Below, piece by piece: positions 46,902 through 60,481 of a stretch of DNA of 64,000 nucleotides; the first letter of the stretch is position 1; every line of letters begins with the position of its first letter. Made by a program: the position numbers and the translations under genes. A model generated the notes under the pieces. It worked only from the letters and a program-made list of their open reading frames with translations. It ran no database searches and had not been told where the DNA came from. The stretch spans positions 185,154 to 249,153 of the forward strand of contig NZ_QOCW01000003.1 in assembly GCF_003318295.1 (NCBI RefSeq). Direction: 5' to 3'. Origin of the DNA: Bacillus taeanensis (lineage in GTDB: Bacteria > Bacillota > Bacilli > Bacillales > UBA6769).

Positions 46902-48641
46902 TTACCGCATAATCGCAGGAAAGAGTACTGTTTTATTTTTCACATCAAAAATTCCTCTTTGCGTAATCCTGATATAGGGTAAATGTGTAGCTGAAAAAAA
47001 TAATAAACTATAAATCGGATCAATAAATTGATACCCTCGTTCACGTAGCTTTTGGAGCAGTTCTTTTTGCTGCTGAATTAATGTTTCCATCGACTCTTTA
47101 GACATAAGACCAGCTAGAGAAAGGACAATTTCGCTCACTACTTCCCCGCTTTCTACAAGAACAATCCCTCCGCCTATTTCCTTTAACCGCTGAAAAGCTG
47201 CAATCATATCGTACTTGTTTTTGCCGATGAGAATAATATCACCTGTATTTGAAAAGCTGCTTGCAAATCCCGCAACTTTATCTGCAAATCCTTTTACGAC
47301 TGTACATAAACGCCACTTCCCATGTTTATCAATGAGCATTAAAAACGATTCATCATGTTCTTCCTCAAGAACATCGATACTTGTTTCAATATTAATATTA
47401 TAAGGCTTTGTGATAACAGAGTTAATCATTTCAATTCCAACCGGCACTGAAAACGTTAAATCCTCAAGCGTTACTTCCCAATCTAGCTCGAGCGGCTGAA
47501 AACCAAAGTTATCCAAAGAAAGTGAATTTGCTGGATTTACATTTTCCCCTTCGTAACGCACCCATTCTCCTTTGGCAAGAACAGAGTAGGGTCGAGGATT
47601 TCGTTTATCTTGTAAGAAATTAATATGCGCAAAACGTCCTGGTGCAATTAATCCATGAATATCATCCATGCCAAAATGACGTGCGGCATTATAACTTACC
47701 ATCGCATAAGCGTTATATTCATCTATTCCTTGTTCTAAAGCAATTTCAACGAGTCGATCCTGCATCCCTTCTTCGTAAAAAGCAGGTGTTGAGCCATCGG
47801 TATTGAGCATGACACGATCAAAATGTTCCACACCTAACTCTTTCATTTCAGAAAGCAGCTTAGGAAGATCAGGACGAATTGATGAATGCCGAAGTGAGGC
47901 TGTATAACCAAGCGCTAAACGCCGCACCGCTTCCTCACCTGTCATTGCTTCATGTTCACTATTCACTCCTAAAAGCGTCATCTGTGTAAGTGTTTTGCTG
48001 GAGGCACCAGGAAGATGGCCTTCAATCTGCTTTCCACTTTGTATCGTTTCCTGCATCCAATCAAGAATTTCATTATCGCCTGCTAATACTTGAGGCCAAC
48101 TTGTTAATTCCCCACCTTGAATTACAAGCGGATGTGACAGCCATTTCTTTATTTTTTTATTTGTAAAAATTTTTTCTTCTTCATTAAATTCTGTTTGTCC
48201 ATCATAACGGCACCACCAATAACTTGACGTAGGAAGATGATTTACTTCTCCAATAAATGAAAGCGCTTTCTCTGTTGGTAATTGTAAAAACAACATTAAA
48301 TTATCATTTACTAATGTCGTCGTTCCCCTGCTCGATGCATATCGGGCTAATGTAAGGGGATTATATAATTGAAATGGATGTGCATGAGGCTCAATATAAC
48401 CAGGTACTAAATATTGTCCCGTACAATCAACAGTTTCTTTTGCTGTTTTCTCTGGTAATTGATCACCCACATAGACAATTCGATCTTCGTAAATCCATAT
48501 ATGAGCATGCATCCATTTTTTTAATACTAAATTTAAATACGTTGCATTTTTCAACAATTTTGTTGGGGCCATCTCACCTTTAATAACTGCTAACTGATTT
48601 CTTAGCTGCAGTTTATTCCATCGCATTGTTTGTTCGGGCAT
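46902..48641 (-). CDS. yerA: YerA, adenine-deaminase-like amidohydrolase
   Basis: 579-residue metal-dependent hydrolase of the adenine deaminase (AdeC) family. LVPGYIEPHAHPF has the metal ligands H86 and H88, and GHLPGASSK and GVNSEHEAMTGEEA further His sites. NTDGST and MVSYNAARHFG complete the barrel, followed by the Ade C-terminal domain. Position next to the purine operon agrees with a purine-salvage role, but YerA proteins are divergent from the proven adenine deaminase. GGGGGAAG precedes the ATG. The frame is intact. Confidence 0.88.
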   Translation of the reverse strand: MPEQTMRWNKLQLRNQLAVIKGEMAPTKLLKNATYLNLVLKKWMHAHIWIYEDRIVYVGDQLPEKTAKETVDCTGQYLVPGYIEPHAHPFQLYNPLTLARYASSRGTTTLVNDNLMLFLQLPTEKALSFIGEVNHLPTSSYWWCRYDGQTEFNEEEKIFTNKKIKKWLSHPLVIQGGELTSWPQVLAGDNEILDWMQETIQSGKQIEGHLPGASSKTLTQMTLLGVNSEHEAMTGEEAVRRLALGYTASLRHSSIRPDLPKLLSEMKELGVEHFDRVMLNTDGSTPAFYEEGMQDRLVEIALEQGIDEYNAYAMVSYNAARHFGMDDIHGLIAPGRFAHINFLQDKRNPRPYSVLAKGEWVRYEGENVNPANSLSLDNFGFQPLELDWEVTLEDLTFSVPVGIEMINSVITKPYNINIETSIDVLEEEHDESFLMLIDKHGKWRLCTVVKGFADKVAGFASSFSNTGDIILIGKNKYDMIAAFQRLKEIGGGIVLVESGEVVSEIVLSLAGLMSKESMETLIQQQKELLQKLRERGYQFIDPIYSLLFFSATHLPYIRITQRGIFDVKNKTVLFPAIMR

Positions 48642-48778
48642 GCTTCTTCCCCCACTTTACATTTATGATTGGTTTCATTCTAACATACTTTTTTCTTTTA
48701 ACGAAATAAAAATGAAGGAAATCTTTCATAAAAATGCAGGGGAAAAAAAAGTAAATGAATGAAAAGGGGTTTTTTATA

Positions 48779-49036
48779 ATGAGACCAAATATTGGCATCA
48801 TCAATGCGCTGTGCCGCATTACAATCGGCTTTACTGTCCTTGCTTGGGCAACCGCTAACCTTGCCAGGAAGCCTTGGCGTGATTCTTTTCTGCTTTATGC
48901 GATGCTTGGCGGCATGAAAGTCGGCGAAGGACTAACACGCTACTGTCCATTAACAGCACTGTTTGAAAATAATGTTAATTTTAAAAAACATCAAGATACA
49001 GATGAACAAGAAGAAACAGTAATTAATCCTTCTTAG
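48779..49036 (+). CDS. DUF2892 small membrane protein
   Basis: 85-residue protein of the YgaP-like DUF2892 family: MRPNIGIINALCRITIGFTVLA leads into a first helix, a second helix follows (FLLYAMLGGMKVGEGLT), and RYCPLTALF carries the conserved Cys. An acidic tail ends it. I start at ATG 48779 behind AAAAGGGG; an earlier ATG at 48755 overlaps that site. Divergent from yerA. Confidence 0.85.
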   Translation: MRPNIGIINALCRITIGFTVLAWATANLARKPWRDSFLLYAMLGGMKVGEGLTRYCPLTALFENNVNFKKHQDTDEQEETVINPS

Positions 49037-49086
49037 TAAGAAATGCGTAAAGCAGCTGAAACCAAACAACAAAGAACAATAAAAAG

Positions 49087-49118
49087 GGTTGACTCAAAAA
49101 TAAAGAGTCAACCTTTTA
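49087..49118. terminator. Bidirectional terminator (DUF2892 and end of the purine operon)
   Basis: Stem GGTTGACTC / GAGTCAACC with a 9-base loop, TTTT on the plus strand and TTTTT on the minus strand. It lies downstream of purD read from the right. Confidence 0.82.
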
Positions 49119-49138
49119 CTTCATAAGGAGCTGATAAC

Positions 49139-50495
<1,357 letters not shown>

Positions 50496-50518
50496 TCATA
50501 GCAGTCTTTAAAAATGAA

Positions 50519-52057
50519 TTAATGTTTAAAGTGGCGAACTCCTGTAAAGACCATTGCAATTCCAAGCTCATTCGCTTTGTCAATTGACTCTTGATCACGA
50601 ATTGATCCACCTGGCTGAATAATCGCTGTTACGCCCGCTTTACCTGCTGCTTCAACTGTATCATTCATTGGGAAGAATGCATCAGATCCCATAACCGCAC
50701 CTTTTGCTTCTTCACCTGCTTGTTCAATTGCAATACCAGCTGCGCCAACACGGTTCATTTGGCCTGCGCCAATTCCTACTGTGCGGTCATTTTTCGTTAA
50801 AACGATCGCATTTGATTTCACGTGCTTCACAACTTTCCACGCAAGCTTTAATGCTGCCCACTCTTCATCAGTCGGCTGTCTGTCTGTTGGTACAGTAACT
50901 TCTGCATTTTCAAGTGTATAACGGTCTTCATCTTGAACGAGCACTCCACCGTGAACTGCTGTTAAACGTTTTTCCGGTGTATCTACTTCATCAATTGGAA
51001 GTGTTAATAAACGAAGGTTTTTCTTTTGCGTAAGAACTTCAAGTGCTTCTTCTGTAAATGAAGGCGCAATAATAATTTCAAGGAAAATTTCTTTCATTTT
51101 TAACGCTGTCGCGTGGTCTATCTCACGGTTGGCAGCAACAATTCCCCCGAAAATGGAAACCGGATCCGCTTCATATGCTTTTTGATACGCTTCTTCAATT
51201 GTTTCACTTGTTCCAACTCCACATGGATTCATATGCTTTACAGCTACAACAGCAGGCTCTGTAAATTCTTTGACGATATCAAGCGCAGCATTCGCATCTT
51301 GAATGTTGTTGTAGGAAAGCTCTTTTCCGTTTATTTGTTTTGCCGCGGCAATTGAACTCTTATCTCCAAGCGGCTTTTTATAAAAAGCTGCGTTTTGGTG
51401 AGGATTTTCACCGTAACGAAGGTCCTGTACTTTTTCATATGTCACAGTATAAGATTCTGGGAACTCTTCTCCAACTTGCTCTGTTAAGTATTCAGAAATT
51501 AACGAATCATATGCTGCTGTATGACGGAACACTTTTGCCGCAAGCTTACGGCGTGTTTCTTCTGATACTTCATTCGTTTCTTTTACCTGCTCAACAACTG
51601 TCGCATAATCACTAGGATCGACAACAACCGTTACGAATTTATGGTTTTTCGCAGCTGAACGAAGCATTGTCGGTCCGCCGATATCAATGTTTTCAATCGC
51701 ATCAGCAAACGTTACGTCAGGCTTTGCGATTGTTTCTTTAAATGGATAAAGATTAACAACAACTAAATCAATCGGTGTAATGTTATGCTCTTCTAACTGC
51801 TGTTGGTGTGTTTCTACATCACGCATTGCGAGTAAACCACCGTGAATATTTGGATGAAGTGTTTTTACACGACCGTCTAAAATTTCCGGAAAGCCTGTTA
51901 CATCAGAAATGCCAATTACCGGTACTCCAGCTTCTTGTAATTGACTTTTTGTTCCACCTGTTGAAATGACTTCCACACCTAGCTCTGTTAACGCTTGGAC
52001 AAATTCTACAATGCCTTCTTTATTCGATACGCTCACGAGCGCGCGTTTAATTGCCAT
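50519..52057 (-). CDS. purH: Bifunctional AICAR transformylase/IMP cyclohydrolase PurH
   Basis: Catalyses the last two steps to IMP. The N-terminal MGS-like cyclohydrolase domain has STGGTKSQL and [13 protein letters not shown]. The C-terminal transformylase has [10 protein letters not shown] and KSNAIVL. 512 residues. It lies 19 bases after purN. Confidence 0.97.
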   Translation of the reverse strand: MAIKRALVSVSNKEGIVEFVQALTELGVEVISTGGTKSQLQEAGVPVIGISDVTGFPEILDGRVKTLHPNIHGGLLAMRDVETHQQQLEEHNITPIDLVVVNLYPFKETIAKPDVTFADAIENIDIGGPTMLRSAAKNHKFVTVVVDPSDYATVVEQVKETNEVSEETRRKLAAKVFRHTAAYDSLISEYLTEQVGEEFPESYTVTYEKVQDLRYGENPHQNAAFYKKPLGDKSSIAAAKQINGKELSYNNIQDANAALDIVKEFTEPAVVAVKHMNPCGVGTSETIEEAYQKAYEADPVSIFGGIVAANREIDHATALKMKEIFLEIIIAPSFTEEALEVLTQKKNLRLLTLPIDEVDTPEKRLTAVHGGVLVQDEDRYTLENAEVTVPTDRQPTDEEWAALKLAWKVVKHVKSNAIVLTKNDRTVGIGAGQMNRVGAAGIAIEQAGEEAKGAVMGSDAFFPMNDTVEAAGKAGVTAIIQPGGSIRDQESIDKANELGIAMVFTGVRHFKH

Positions 52058-52076
52058 GAAAAAATCCCCCTCTGCT

Positions 52077-52655
52077 CTAACTGTAGCACTTTGTTGTTAA
52101 AATCTTGTTAATTGTTTTCGGATATAAACGATGTTCGACCGCTTGAATTTTTGCCTGCAAACTTTCGTGTGTATCCTCTTCCGTTACCGTCACTGCCTCC
52201 TGCGCAATAATAGGGCCCGTATCCATTCCTTCATCAACATAATGAATGGTCACACCAGATACTTTCACGCCGGCAGCTAATGCTTGGCCGACCGCATCTT
52301 TACCAGGAAAAGCCGGTAAAAGTGATGGATGAATATTCACAATTTTTCCTTCATACGCTTTTAAAAGCGTTGAACCGATGAGACGCATATAGCCGGCAAG
52401 AATGACAAAATCGACTTCTTTTTCTCTTAAATTTTGTACGATCTCTTCTTCGAACGCTTCCTTTGTTTCATAGTTTTTTGGCGAAAAAACAAAGGTTGGA
52501 ATACCAGATTGTTCAGCACGCTCAACCGCTTTTGCTTCAGGCTTATCGCAAACAAGCAGCACAATTTCTGTTTTTAACTGTTTATCTGCTGCCGCGTCAA
52601 TCAATGCTTGAAAATTGCTGCCGCTTCCTGAAGCAAAGATTGCGATTTTACTCAT
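52077..52655 (-). CDS. purN: GAR transformylase PurN
   Basis: 10-formyl-THF dependent formylation of GAR (step 3). [13 protein letters not shown] binds phosphate, and [14 protein letters not shown] holds the catalytic Asn-His pair. [10 protein letters not shown] has the Asp. 192 residues. It overlaps purM by 4 bases. No purT is in the window, so this is the formylation route seen here. Confidence 0.96.
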   Translation of the reverse strand: MSKIAIFASGSGSNFQALIDAAADKQLKTEIVLLVCDKPEAKAVERAEQSGIPTFVFSPKNYETKEAFEEEIVQNLREKEVDFVILAGYMRLIGSTLLKAYEGKIVNIHPSLLPAFPGKDAVGQALAAGVKVSGVTIHYVDEGMDTGPIIAQEAVTVTEEDTHESLQAKIQAVEHRLYPKTINKILTTKCYS

Positions 52656-53689
52656 TTTACGTCACCGCCTGTAAAAGTTACGCCTTCTCCTTCTGTGACA
52701 CGTCCAATGATTGATGCCTTTTCGCCAGCTTCTGCAAGAATTTTCACGATATTTTCAGCGTTTTCCGCAGAAACAGCAAGAACCATACCGAGTCCCATAT
52801 TGAACGTTGTAAACATTTCTTCACGTTTAATGTTTCCTACTTCTTCAAGCAGTTCAAAAATTGCAGGAATGTCCCATGAACCGTTGATTACTTCAACTCC
52901 TAAACCTTCAGGAAGCATCCGTGGAATATTTTCATGAAATCCGCCGCCTGTAATATGTGCAATCCCGTGAATATCGTATTTCTTCAATACTTCAAGAACC
53001 GGCTTTACATAAATACGTGTTGGCACAAGTAATTCTTCACCAAGCGGACGCTCGAGTGAATAGCTTTCGTTAAGATCAAGTTTCGCATCTTTTAACAACA
53101 CTTTACGAACAAGTGAAAAGCCGTTGCTGTGCAGTCCATTTGAACCAAGCCCAATTAAAACATCGCCGGCTTTTACATTTTCTGATTGAATAAGCTTTGA
53201 TTTTTCAGCAGCCCCGACTGCAAATCCAGCTAAATCATACTCATCTTCTCCGTACATATCAGGCATTTCCGCTGTTTCACCGCCAATTAATGCACAGCCA
53301 GCCTGCTCACATCCGTCAGCTACCCCTTTTACAATTGCTTCAATTTTGAGTGGATTTAACTTCCCGCTCGCAATGTAATCTAGAAAGTAAAGCGGTTCAG
53401 CACCTTGAGCAATAATGTCATTTACACACATTGCCACACAGTCAACACCGATTGTATCGTGTTTATCCATCATAAACGCAAGCATTAGCTTTGTTCCAAC
53501 ACCGTCTGTTCCGGAAATAAGCACAGGTTCTTTATAGTTAAGAACAGATAAATCAAACATACCGCCAAAACCGCCCAGTGCGCCCATTGCCCCTACACGA
53601 TTTGTTTTTGCAATATGTTTTTTCATGCGTTCTACTGCTTCGTAACCTGCTTCGATATCTACGCCTGCACTTTTATATGCTTCTGCCAT
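52652..53689 (-). CDS. purM: AIR synthase PurM
   Basis: Closes the imidazole ring of FGAM (step 5). [29 protein letters not shown] and [11 protein letters not shown] are typical of the PurM/PurL fold. It starts at ATG 53689 ([16 protein letters not shown]) behind GGGAGGG; a frame open to 53740 has no ribosome binding site. 345 residues. The 120-base gap to purF is the largest among these late genes. Confidence 0.96.
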   Translation of the reverse strand: MAEAYKSAGVDIEAGYEAVERMKKHIAKTNRVGAMGALGGFGGMFDLSVLNYKEPVLISGTDGVGTKLMLAFMMDKHDTIGVDCVAMCVNDIIAQGAEPLYFLDYIASGKLNPLKIEAIVKGVADGCEQAGCALIGGETAEMPDMYGEDEYDLAGFAVGAAEKSKLIQSENVKAGDVLIGLGSNGLHSNGFSLVRKVLLKDAKLDLNESYSLERPLGEELLVPTRIYVKPVLEVLKKYDIHGIAHITGGGFHENIPRMLPEGLGVEVINGSWDIPAIFELLEEVGNIKREEMFTTFNMGLGMVLAVSAENAENIVKILAEAGEKASIIGRVTEGEGVTFTGGDVK

Positions 53690-53809
53690 ACTTTGGCCCT
53701 CCCTATGATTGCAAATACAAAGGAGCTGCATCACCTTCAATTGACACGCTCCCTTGTACAGTTAGTTAGTATATAACATTCATAATACTTGTAATCGTAA
53801 CCGCTCTGT

Positions 53810-55222
53810 TTAAACTTTTTCGTATGGATGCATCGTATCTGGATAAATTTCGGTCGGATATGTTCCAGTAAAACATGCTAAACATTGACCGCGGTTTTCA
53901 TCATCAAATGGACGGCCGATTCCTTTAACCATCCCTTCTGGACTTAAAAATGCTAAAGAATCAGCACCAATGATTTCACGAATTTCTTCAACAGATTTCG
54001 TTGAGGCAATGAGCTCTTCTGTTGAGGATGTATCAATGCCGTAAAAGCAAGGGTTTTTAATAGGCGGCGAACTAATTCGCACATGAACTTCAGTTGCACC
54101 TGCTTCACGAAGCATTTGCACAATACGACGACTTGTTGTCCCACGTACAATGGAATCATCGACCATGACAACACGTTTGCCTTCAACAACCCCCCTTACA
54201 GGAGAAAGTTTCATTTTTACACCCTGCTCGCGAAGTTCCTGCGAAGGTTGGATAAACGTTCTGCCGACATAGCGGTTTTTAATCATACCAAGCTCATAAG
54301 GAATGCCTGATGCTTCAGCATAACCGATTGCAGAAGAAATACTTGAATCCGGTACACCCGTTACAACATCCGCATCAATAGGTGCTTCGAATGCAAGAGC
54401 TTTTCCTAGATTTTTACGAGCTGTATGAACATTCACACCATCAATATTGCTGTCCGGGCGAGAGAAATAAATGTATTCCATACTGCACATTGCACGTTTT
54501 GTTCCCGTTGAAAAACGCTCTGAACGTATGCCGTCTTTATTAACAATAAGCATTTCTCCTGGTTCTACATCTCTTTCAAAGGTTGCACCAACAACATCAA
54601 ACGCACATGTTTCACTTGCGAATACGTACCCATCACCAAGGCGGCCAATTGAGAGCGGACGAAGACCATTTGGATCCTGCGCTACCATTAGTTCTGTTTC
54701 CGTCATAATTAAAAACGCAAACGCGCCTTTAAGCATGGAAAGGGCATTTTTCACTTGATCTTCTAAACGTTGAAAACCGCTTCTTTTAATTAAATGAGCA
54801 AGTACTTCTGTATCAGAAGTTGACTGAAAAATACTTCCCTGCGCTTCTAATTGATGCTTTAGAGCATTAGCATTTACTAAGTTACCATTATGTGCAAGCG
54901 CAAGTCCGCCTTTTGCAGAACGGAAATGAAGGGGCTGTACGTTTGCATAGCCGCCTCCGCCCGCTGTTGAATAGCGAACATGACCAATTGCGCCCTGCCC
55001 TTTTAAATTTTTCAGTACATCTTGACCGAACACCTCTGTTACGAGGCCTAGACCTTTATGAATATGTTGTGCTTCGCCGTCTGTTGTAACAATACCCGTT
55101 CCTTCTTGTCCGCGGTGCTGCAAACTGTGGAGGCCGTAGTATGTTACTTGGGCGGCATCTGGATGATTCCAAACGCCAAATATTCCACACTCTTCATTTA
55201 AGCCTTTGATTTCAGCAAGCAT
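53810..55222 (-). CDS. purF: Glutamine PRPP amidotransferase PurF
   Basis: First committed enzyme of purine synthesis. [12 protein letters not shown] shows an 11-residue propeptide before the catalytic Cys12, as in B. subtilis, so self-cleavage is expected. The PRPP site [16 protein letters not shown] and Fe-S cysteines (such as CLACF near the C-terminus) are present. ATG 55222 has GGAAAGGAG 7 bases upstream; it lies 25 bases inside the end of purL. 470 residues. Confidence 0.97.
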   Translation of the reverse strand: MLAEIKGLNEECGIFGVWNHPDAAQVTYYGLHSLQHRGQEGTGIVTTDGEAQHIHKGLGLVTEVFGQDVLKNLKGQGAIGHVRYSTAGGGGYANVQPLHFRSAKGGLALAHNGNLVNANALKHQLEAQGSIFQSTSDTEVLAHLIKRSGFQRLEDQVKNALSMLKGAFAFLIMTETELMVAQDPNGLRPLSIGRLGDGYVFASETCAFDVVGATFERDVEPGEMLIVNKDGIRSERFSTGTKRAMCSMEYIYFSRPDSNIDGVNVHTARKNLGKALAFEAPIDADVVTGVPDSSISSAIGYAEASGIPYELGMIKNRYVGRTFIQPSQELREQGVKMKLSPVRGVVEGKRVVMVDDSIVRGTTSRRIVQMLREAGATEVHVRISSPPIKNPCFYGIDTSSTEELIASTKSVEEIREIIGADSLAFLSPEGMVKGIGRPFDDENRGQCLACFTGTYPTEIYPDTMHPYEKV

Positions 55223-57420
55223 GGGATAGCTCCTTTCCAAGCTGATTTCATTTCAGCTTGTGTTGCTTTAAGAATAACGTCACCCGATTCATTTTCAATC
55301 ACAAGACCTGTATCTTCGGTTACTTCACCAATTAGTACAGCATCAACAAGCTTTTCAAATGTTTCTTTGTTTTCCTTTTTCACAGATACAAGGAAACGAG
55401 ATTGTGATTCACTAAACAGTGCTGTTACTTCTTCACCTGTTAATGTAACTTTCGCGCCAATTTCGCCGCTCATTACTGATTCTGCAAGCGCGATGCTTAA
55501 GCCCCCTTCAGCAACATCGTGTGCTGATGAAATGACACCTTGACGAATCGCTTCAAGAAGCGCTTCTTGTCTTTTTGCTTCTACTTCTAAATTTAGTGCC
55601 GGAGCTTTTCCAAAGATTTCACCGTGAACGAGCTTTTGCAGTTCACTTCCACCAAACTCAGGATTTGTTTCACCAATTACATAAACAAGGTCTCCTGCTG
55701 ATTTGAATGATTGTGTTGTAATATGTTCTACATCTTCTACTAATCCAACCATACCGATTACTGGTGTTGGATAAATCGCAACACCGTTTGTCTCATTGTA
55801 AAGCGATACATTTCCACCGATAACGGGTGTATTTAATGTACGGCATGCTTCACTAATACCGTCTGCTGATTTTTCAATTTGCCAGAAAATTTCTGGTTTT
55901 TCCGGATTACCGAAGTTTAAGTTATCCGTAATCGCAAGTGGCTTTGCACCAGAACATACAATGTTTCTAGCAGCTTCTGCTACAGCGATTTGACCGCCTA
56001 CTTCCGGGTCAAGGTATAAATAACGAGAATTACAGTCTGTTGTCATCGCAAGAGCCTTCTTCGTGCCGCGAATACGAACAACGGCCGCATCAGATCCAGG
56101 AGATACAACAGTATTTGTACGAACCATATAGTCATATTGATCATATACCCATTCTTTACTCGCAATCGTCGGCTGACTTAACAGCTTTAAGAATGTTTCT
56201 TTTACGTCAGCTACTTCTGGTACAGTTCCTTCTTGTTTTTGGAACTCCTCATAGTATGCCGGAACTTTTGATGGCTTATGATAAACCGGTGCATCTTCTG
56301 CTAATGAATCAACCGGTACTTCTGCTGCAATTTCGCCTTTATGGTAGAGACGGAATACTTTTTCTTTAATTACTTTACCAACTGTAACAGCATTTAAATC
56401 CCATTTATCAAAAATTTCTTTAATTTCATGTTCACGGCCTTTTTTAACAACAATAAGCATACGCTCTTGTGATTCAGACAGCATCATTTCGTATGGTGTC
56501 ATGTTTTTCTCACGCTGAGGCACTTTGTCAAGATCCATTTCAAGTCCCATGCCTGCTTTACTTGCCATCTCACTGGCAGAAGACGTAAGACCGGCCGCAC
56601 CCATATCTTGAATACCAACTAATGCATCGCATTTGATTAATTCAAGACACGCTTCTAAAAGAAGTTTTTCCATGAATGGGTCGCCAACCTGTACTGCCGG
56701 ACGATCTTCTTCAGACTCATCTGTTAATTCCTCAGATGCAAATGTTGCCCCGTGAATTCCGTCACGACCTGTTGTTGCCCCTACATACATCACAGAGTTT
56801 CCTTCACCTGCTGCAATTCCTTTTTGAATATCGTCATGGTTAATAAGACCGACACACATTGCATTTACAAGTGGATTTCCTTTATAGCAGTTATCAAACT
56901 GTACTTCGCCGCCAACCGTTGGAATTCCGATACAGTTTCCATAACCCGCAATACCGGCAACAACTTGTTCAAATAAATACTTTACTTTTGGATCGTCTAA
57001 TTCACCAAAACGAAGTGAATTTAAAAGGGCAATTGGACGTGCACCCATTGAGAAAACGTCACGAATAATACCGCCTACACCTGTTGCAGCACCTTGATAA
57101 GGCTCAATTGCTGATGGGTGGTTATGGCTTTCGATTTTAAATACAACCGCTTGATTATCACCAATATCAACAATTCCAGCACCTTCACCAGGTCCTTGAA
57201 GAACGTGCTCTCCTTCAACTGGAAACTTTCTTAAGACAGGCTTTGAGTTTTTATAGCTGCAGTGCTCCGACCACATAACAGAAAATAACCCTGTTTCTGT
57301 ATAGTTTGGAAGGCGACCGAGAATGTTTTCGACCATCGCAAACTCCTCGTCGGTTAAGCCCATTTCACGGTATACTTTTTCTGCTTTAATTTGTTCTGGT
57401 GTTGGTTCAAGATAAGACAT
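55198..57420 (-). CDS. purL: FGAM synthase large subunit PurL
   Basis: Small-type PurL that works with PurQ and PurS on step 4. [34 protein letters not shown] and [10 protein letters not shown] are the conserved blocks. 740 residues, the usual length for the three-subunit type. Overlaps purQ by 14 bases and purF by 25. Confidence 0.97.
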   Translation of the reverse strand: MSYLEPTPEQIKAEKVYREMGLTDEEFAMVENILGRLPNYTETGLFSVMWSEHCSYKNSKPVLRKFPVEGEHVLQGPGEGAGIVDIGDNQAVVFKIESHNHPSAIEPYQGAATGVGGIIRDVFSMGARPIALLNSLRFGELDDPKVKYLFEQVVAGIAGYGNCIGIPTVGGEVQFDNCYKGNPLVNAMCVGLINHDDIQKGIAAGEGNSVMYVGATTGRDGIHGATFASEELTDESEEDRPAVQVGDPFMEKLLLEACLELIKCDALVGIQDMGAAGLTSSASEMASKAGMGLEMDLDKVPQREKNMTPYEMMLSESQERMLIVVKKGREHEIKEIFDKWDLNAVTVGKVIKEKVFRLYHKGEIAAEVPVDSLAEDAPVYHKPSKVPAYYEEFQKQEGTVPEVADVKETFLKLLSQPTIASKEWVYDQYDYMVRTNTVVSPGSDAAVVRIRGTKKALAMTTDCNSRYLYLDPEVGGQIAVAEAARNIVCSGAKPLAITDNLNFGNPEKPEIFWQIEKSADGISEACRTLNTPVIGGNVSLYNETNGVAIYPTPVIGMVGLVEDVEHITTQSFKSAGDLVYVIGETNPEFGGSELQKLVHGEIFGKAPALNLEVEAKRQEALLEAIRQGVISSAHDVAEGGLSIALAESVMSGEIGAKVTLTGEEVTALFSESQSRFLVSVKKENKETFEKLVDAVLIGEVTEDTGLVIENESGDVILKATQAEMKSAWKGAIPCLLKSKA

Positions 57421-58087
57421 GGGATTCCCTCCAATTTTTCAAAATCGATTGGAACAATTTTAAACCGTCGCTGCTGCCAAGCAGTGCATCCACTGCGCGC
57501 TCAGGGTGCGGCATCATCCCTAATACATTTCCTTTTTCATTCATAATTCCAGCAATGTCTACGACAGAGCCGTTTGGATTTTCGTTATATTCAAATACGA
57601 TACGATTATTTTCTTTAAGCTGTGCGAGCGTCTCTTCATCACAATAGTAATTTCCTTCACCATGTGCGATTGGGATTGTAATTAACTCGCCTTCTTCATA
57701 AGCAGATGAGAACAGCGTATTAGCATTTGCTACCTTTAACTGTACAGGGCGGCAAATGAACTTCAATCCTTGATTTCGCTTCATCGCACCAGGAAGCAAT
57801 CCTGCTTCAAGAAGCACTTGGAAACCATTACATACGCCTAATACCGGTTTTCCTGCTTCAGCAGCTTTCTTCACTTCTTTAATTACATTTGAGAATTGTG
57901 CAAGCGCACCGCTTCTTAAATAGTCACCGTAAGAAAATCCACCTGGAAGCAAAATCGCATCAAAGCGATCAAGATCTGTTTCGTCGTGCCACACGTACTC
58001 TACTTCTTCGCCTAGTTCATCTGCAATAGCATGGTACATGTCCACATCACAATTCGAACCCGGAAAAACGATTACCGCGAACTTCAC
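57407..58087 (-). CDS. purQ: FGAM synthase glutaminase subunit PurQ
   Basis: Class I glutamine amidotransferase supplying ammonia to PurL. Nucleophile C86 in GVCNGFQ, with H194 and E196 in MMPHPERA, form the triad. 226 residues. 4-base overlap with purS. Confidence 0.96.
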   Translation of the reverse strand: MKFAVIVFPGSNCDVDMYHAIADELGEEVEYVWHDETDLDRFDAILLPGGFSYGDYLRSGALAQFSNVIKEVKKAAEAGKPVLGVCNGFQVLLEAGLLPGAMKRNQGLKFICRPVQLKVANANTLFSSAYEEGELITIPIAHGEGNYYCDEETLAQLKENNRIVFEYNENPNGSVVDIAGIMNEKGNVLGMMPHPERAVDALLGSSDGLKLFQSILKNWRESHVLS

Positions 58088-58338
58088 TGAGATACGACCT
58101 CCTCGATTTCATACGTGTAATCTTCAATTACTGGATTTGCTAAAAACTTATTACAAATTTCTTTTACACGCGCTTCAACATCGTAGTCTCCCTTTTGAAG
58201 TGAAAGCTCCATATATTTACCGATACGAATATCCTCAACTTCGCTGTAATCTAAGCTGTGTAATGAACCTTTTACTGCACTTCCTTGTGGATCAAGAACA
58301 CTTTCCTTTAACGTAACGTAAACTTTTACTTTGTACAT
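58084..58338 (-). CDS. purS: FGAM synthase small subunit PurS
   Basis: 84-residue subunit that joins PurQ to Pur[20 protein letters not shown] and the alternating strand-helix pattern are typical. It overlaps purC by 13 bases and purQ by 4. Confidence 0.95.
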   Translation of the reverse strand: MYKVKVYVTLKESVLDPQGSAVKGSLHSLDYSEVEDIRIGKYMELSLQKGDYDVEARVKEICNKFLANPVIEDYTYEIEEVVSQ

Positions 58339-59048
58339 GAAGATCCCCCTAATCGTTTTAAAATTTCTTCATAAGCTGCTGTTAAATCACCTAAGTCACG
58401 ACGAAACACATCTTTATCAAACTTTTCATTTGTATGAATATCCCATAATCGGCACGTATCAGGAGAAATTTCATCTGATAAAAGAAGCTCTCCATCCGCT
58501 GTTACACCGAATTCTAATTTAAAATCTACTAAGCGAAGTTCCAAGCTTTCAAAGTGCTTCGTTAAAACATCATTTACTTTCAGACCAATTTCTTTCATAT
58601 CGCTCAACTGTTGTTGGGTAGCAAGCTCTAAAATACGAATATGATCATCATTAATGAATGGATCACCAAGATCGTCGCGTTTGTAATACCATTCAACAAT
58701 TGTCTCTTTTAAAGGTACACCTTCTTCAAGTCCGAGGCGTTTTGCAAGACTGCCGGCTGCAATGTTTCTGACAACCACTTCAATCGGAATAATTGTTACT
58801 GCTTTAATGAGCTGTTCTGTATCAGAAATCTTTTCAATGAAATGGTTGTCAATGCCTGCTTGCTTCAGCTTGTCAAACAATAACGACGTAATTTCATTAT
58901 TCAGTTTTCCTTTTCCAGTAATCGTTGCTTTCTTTTCCCCGTTAAATGCTGTGGCACTGTCTTTATACTCGACCCAAAGCGTTTCTTGTTCATCTGTTTG
59001 ATAAATTTTCTTCGCTTTTCCTTCGTAAAGTAGAGCTTGCTTTTCCAT
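58326..59048 (-). CDS. purC: SAICAR synthetase PurC
   Basis: Joins aspartate to CAIR (step 8). LLYEGKAKKIYQTDE at the N-terminus and LVDFKLEFG with LLSDEISPDTCRLWD are the signatures. 240 residues. Confidence 0.97.
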   Translation of the reverse strand: MEKQALLYEGKAKKIYQTDEQETLWVEYKDSATAFNGEKKATITGKGKLNNEITSLLFDKLKQAGIDNHFIEKISDTEQLIKAVTIIPIEVVVRNIAAGSLAKRLGLEEGVPLKETIVEWYYKRDDLGDPFINDDHIRILELATQQQLSDMKEIGLKVNDVLTKHFESLELRLVDFKLEFGVTADGELLLSDEISPDTCRLWDIHTNEKFDKDVFRRDLGDLTAAYEEILKRLGGSSCTK

Positions 59049-59104
59049 TTTTTCCCCTCCAACAGGTGGTTTTATTTCAAAAGCCGGTTTTCAGTAAGAA
59101 AATC

Positions 59105-60397
59105 TTACAAACCAAGACGTTCAAAAATCATATCAACATTTTTTAAGTGATAGTTGTAATCAAAGCAATCATCAATTTCTTCTTTTGAAAGTTTTTCTGT
59201 AATTCTCGGCTCCGCTTCAATCAGTTCACGGAACTGAATGCCTTTTTCCCAAGCTTCCATTGTTTTCGGCTGCACAAGGTCATACGCTTCTTCACGTGAC
59301 ATCCCTTTATCAATTAATGTGAGAAGAACACGCTGTGAGTAAATTAATCCGTATGTTCTCGTCATATTGCGTTTCATATTTTCAGGGAATACCGTTAAGT
59401 TTTTCACGATGTTTCCGAAACGATTTAACATGTAGTTTAACGCAATCGTCGCATCCGGTAAGATCACGCGCTCTGCAGATGAATGAGAAATATCACGCTC
59501 ATGCCAAAGTGGTACATTTTCATAAGCTGTTAACATATAACCGCGAATAACACGCGCAAGACCTGTCATGTTTTCAGAACCAATTGGGTTACGCTTATGC
59601 GGCATTGCCGAAGATCCTTTTTGACCTTTTGCAAAAAATTCTTCTACTTCGCGAGTTTCAGATTTTTGCAGACCGCGAATTTCAACTGCAAACTTTTCAA
59701 TTGATGTTGCTACAAGTGCTAATGCAGCCATATAGTCGGCATGACGATCACGCTGTAATGTTTGTGTTGAAATTGGAGCCGGACTTGTTCCTAAGTTTTC
59801 ACACACATACTTTTCAACAAAAGGATCAATGTTTGCATACGTTCCAACCGCACCAGAAATTTTCCCGAATTGAACACCTTCAGCAGCTGTTTTAAAGCGC
59901 TCAAGGTTACGCTTCATTTCTTCGTACCAAAGTGCAAGCTTTAAACCGAATGTTGTTGGCTCAGCGTGAACACCGTGCGTACGGCCCATCATTACGGTAT
60001 GTTTATGGTCTTGTGCTTTGTTTTTTAGAATTTCAACGAATTTTTCAATATCTTTTAGTAAAATATCGTTTGCTTGTTTTAACAGATAGCCATTTGCTGT
60101 ATCAACAACGTCTGTTGATGTTAACCCGTAATGCACCCATTTGCGTTCTTCACCAAGTGTTTCTGAAACGGCACGTGTAAATGCAACTACATCATGACGT
60201 GTTTCCTGCTCAATCTCATAAATACGATTAATATCAAATGACGCATTTTCACGAAGCTTTTTTACATCTTCTTTTGGAATTTCACCTAACTCCGCCCATG
60301 CTTCACATGCTAAAATTTCAACTTCAAGCCAAGCTTTAAAACGATTTTCTTCTGTCCATATCGCGCCCATTTCTGGTCTTGTGTAACGTTCAATCAT
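59105..60397 (-). CDS. purB: Adenylosuccinate lyase PurB
   Basis: Acts twice, on SAICAR and on adenylosuccinate. TRHDVVAF, the catalytic His141 in [11 protein letters not shown], and the mobile loop signature [11 protein letters not shown] (261-271). 430 residues. It lies 56 bases before purC and 84 after purK. Confidence 0.97.
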   Translation of the reverse strand: MIERYTRPEMGAIWTEENRFKAWLEVEILACEAWAELGEIPKEDVKKLRENASFDINRIYEIEQETRHDVVAFTRAVSETLGEERKWVHYGLTSTDVVDTANGYLLKQANDILLKDIEKFVEILKNKAQDHKHTVMMGRTHGVHAEPTTFGLKLALWYEEMKRNLERFKTAAEGVQFGKISGAVGTYANIDPFVEKYVCENLGTSPAPISTQTLQRDRHADYMAALALVATSIEKFAVEIRGLQKSETREVEEFFAKGQKGSSAMPHKRNPIGSENMTGLARVIRGYMLTAYENVPLWHERDISHSSAERVILPDATIALNYMLNRFGNIVKNLTVFPENMKRNMTRTYGLIYSQRVLLTLIDKGMSREEAYDLVQPKTMEAWEKGIQFRELIEAEPRITEKLSKEEIDDCFDYNYHLKNVDMIFERLGL

Positions 60398-60481
60398 TCT
60401 GATCGTTCCTCCTATTATCTTTCATTTGTACTGCTGTTAGTATTCCTATTTTTCGTTATAAAATGGAACTTTCATTCGCGA

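Noticed and set aside
49037..49066. Possible fourth copy of the palindromic repeat (TAAGAAATGCGTAAAGC then GCTGAAACCAAAC)
   Set aside because: Only the extreme ends could match and the middle is absent; too short to tell from chance.
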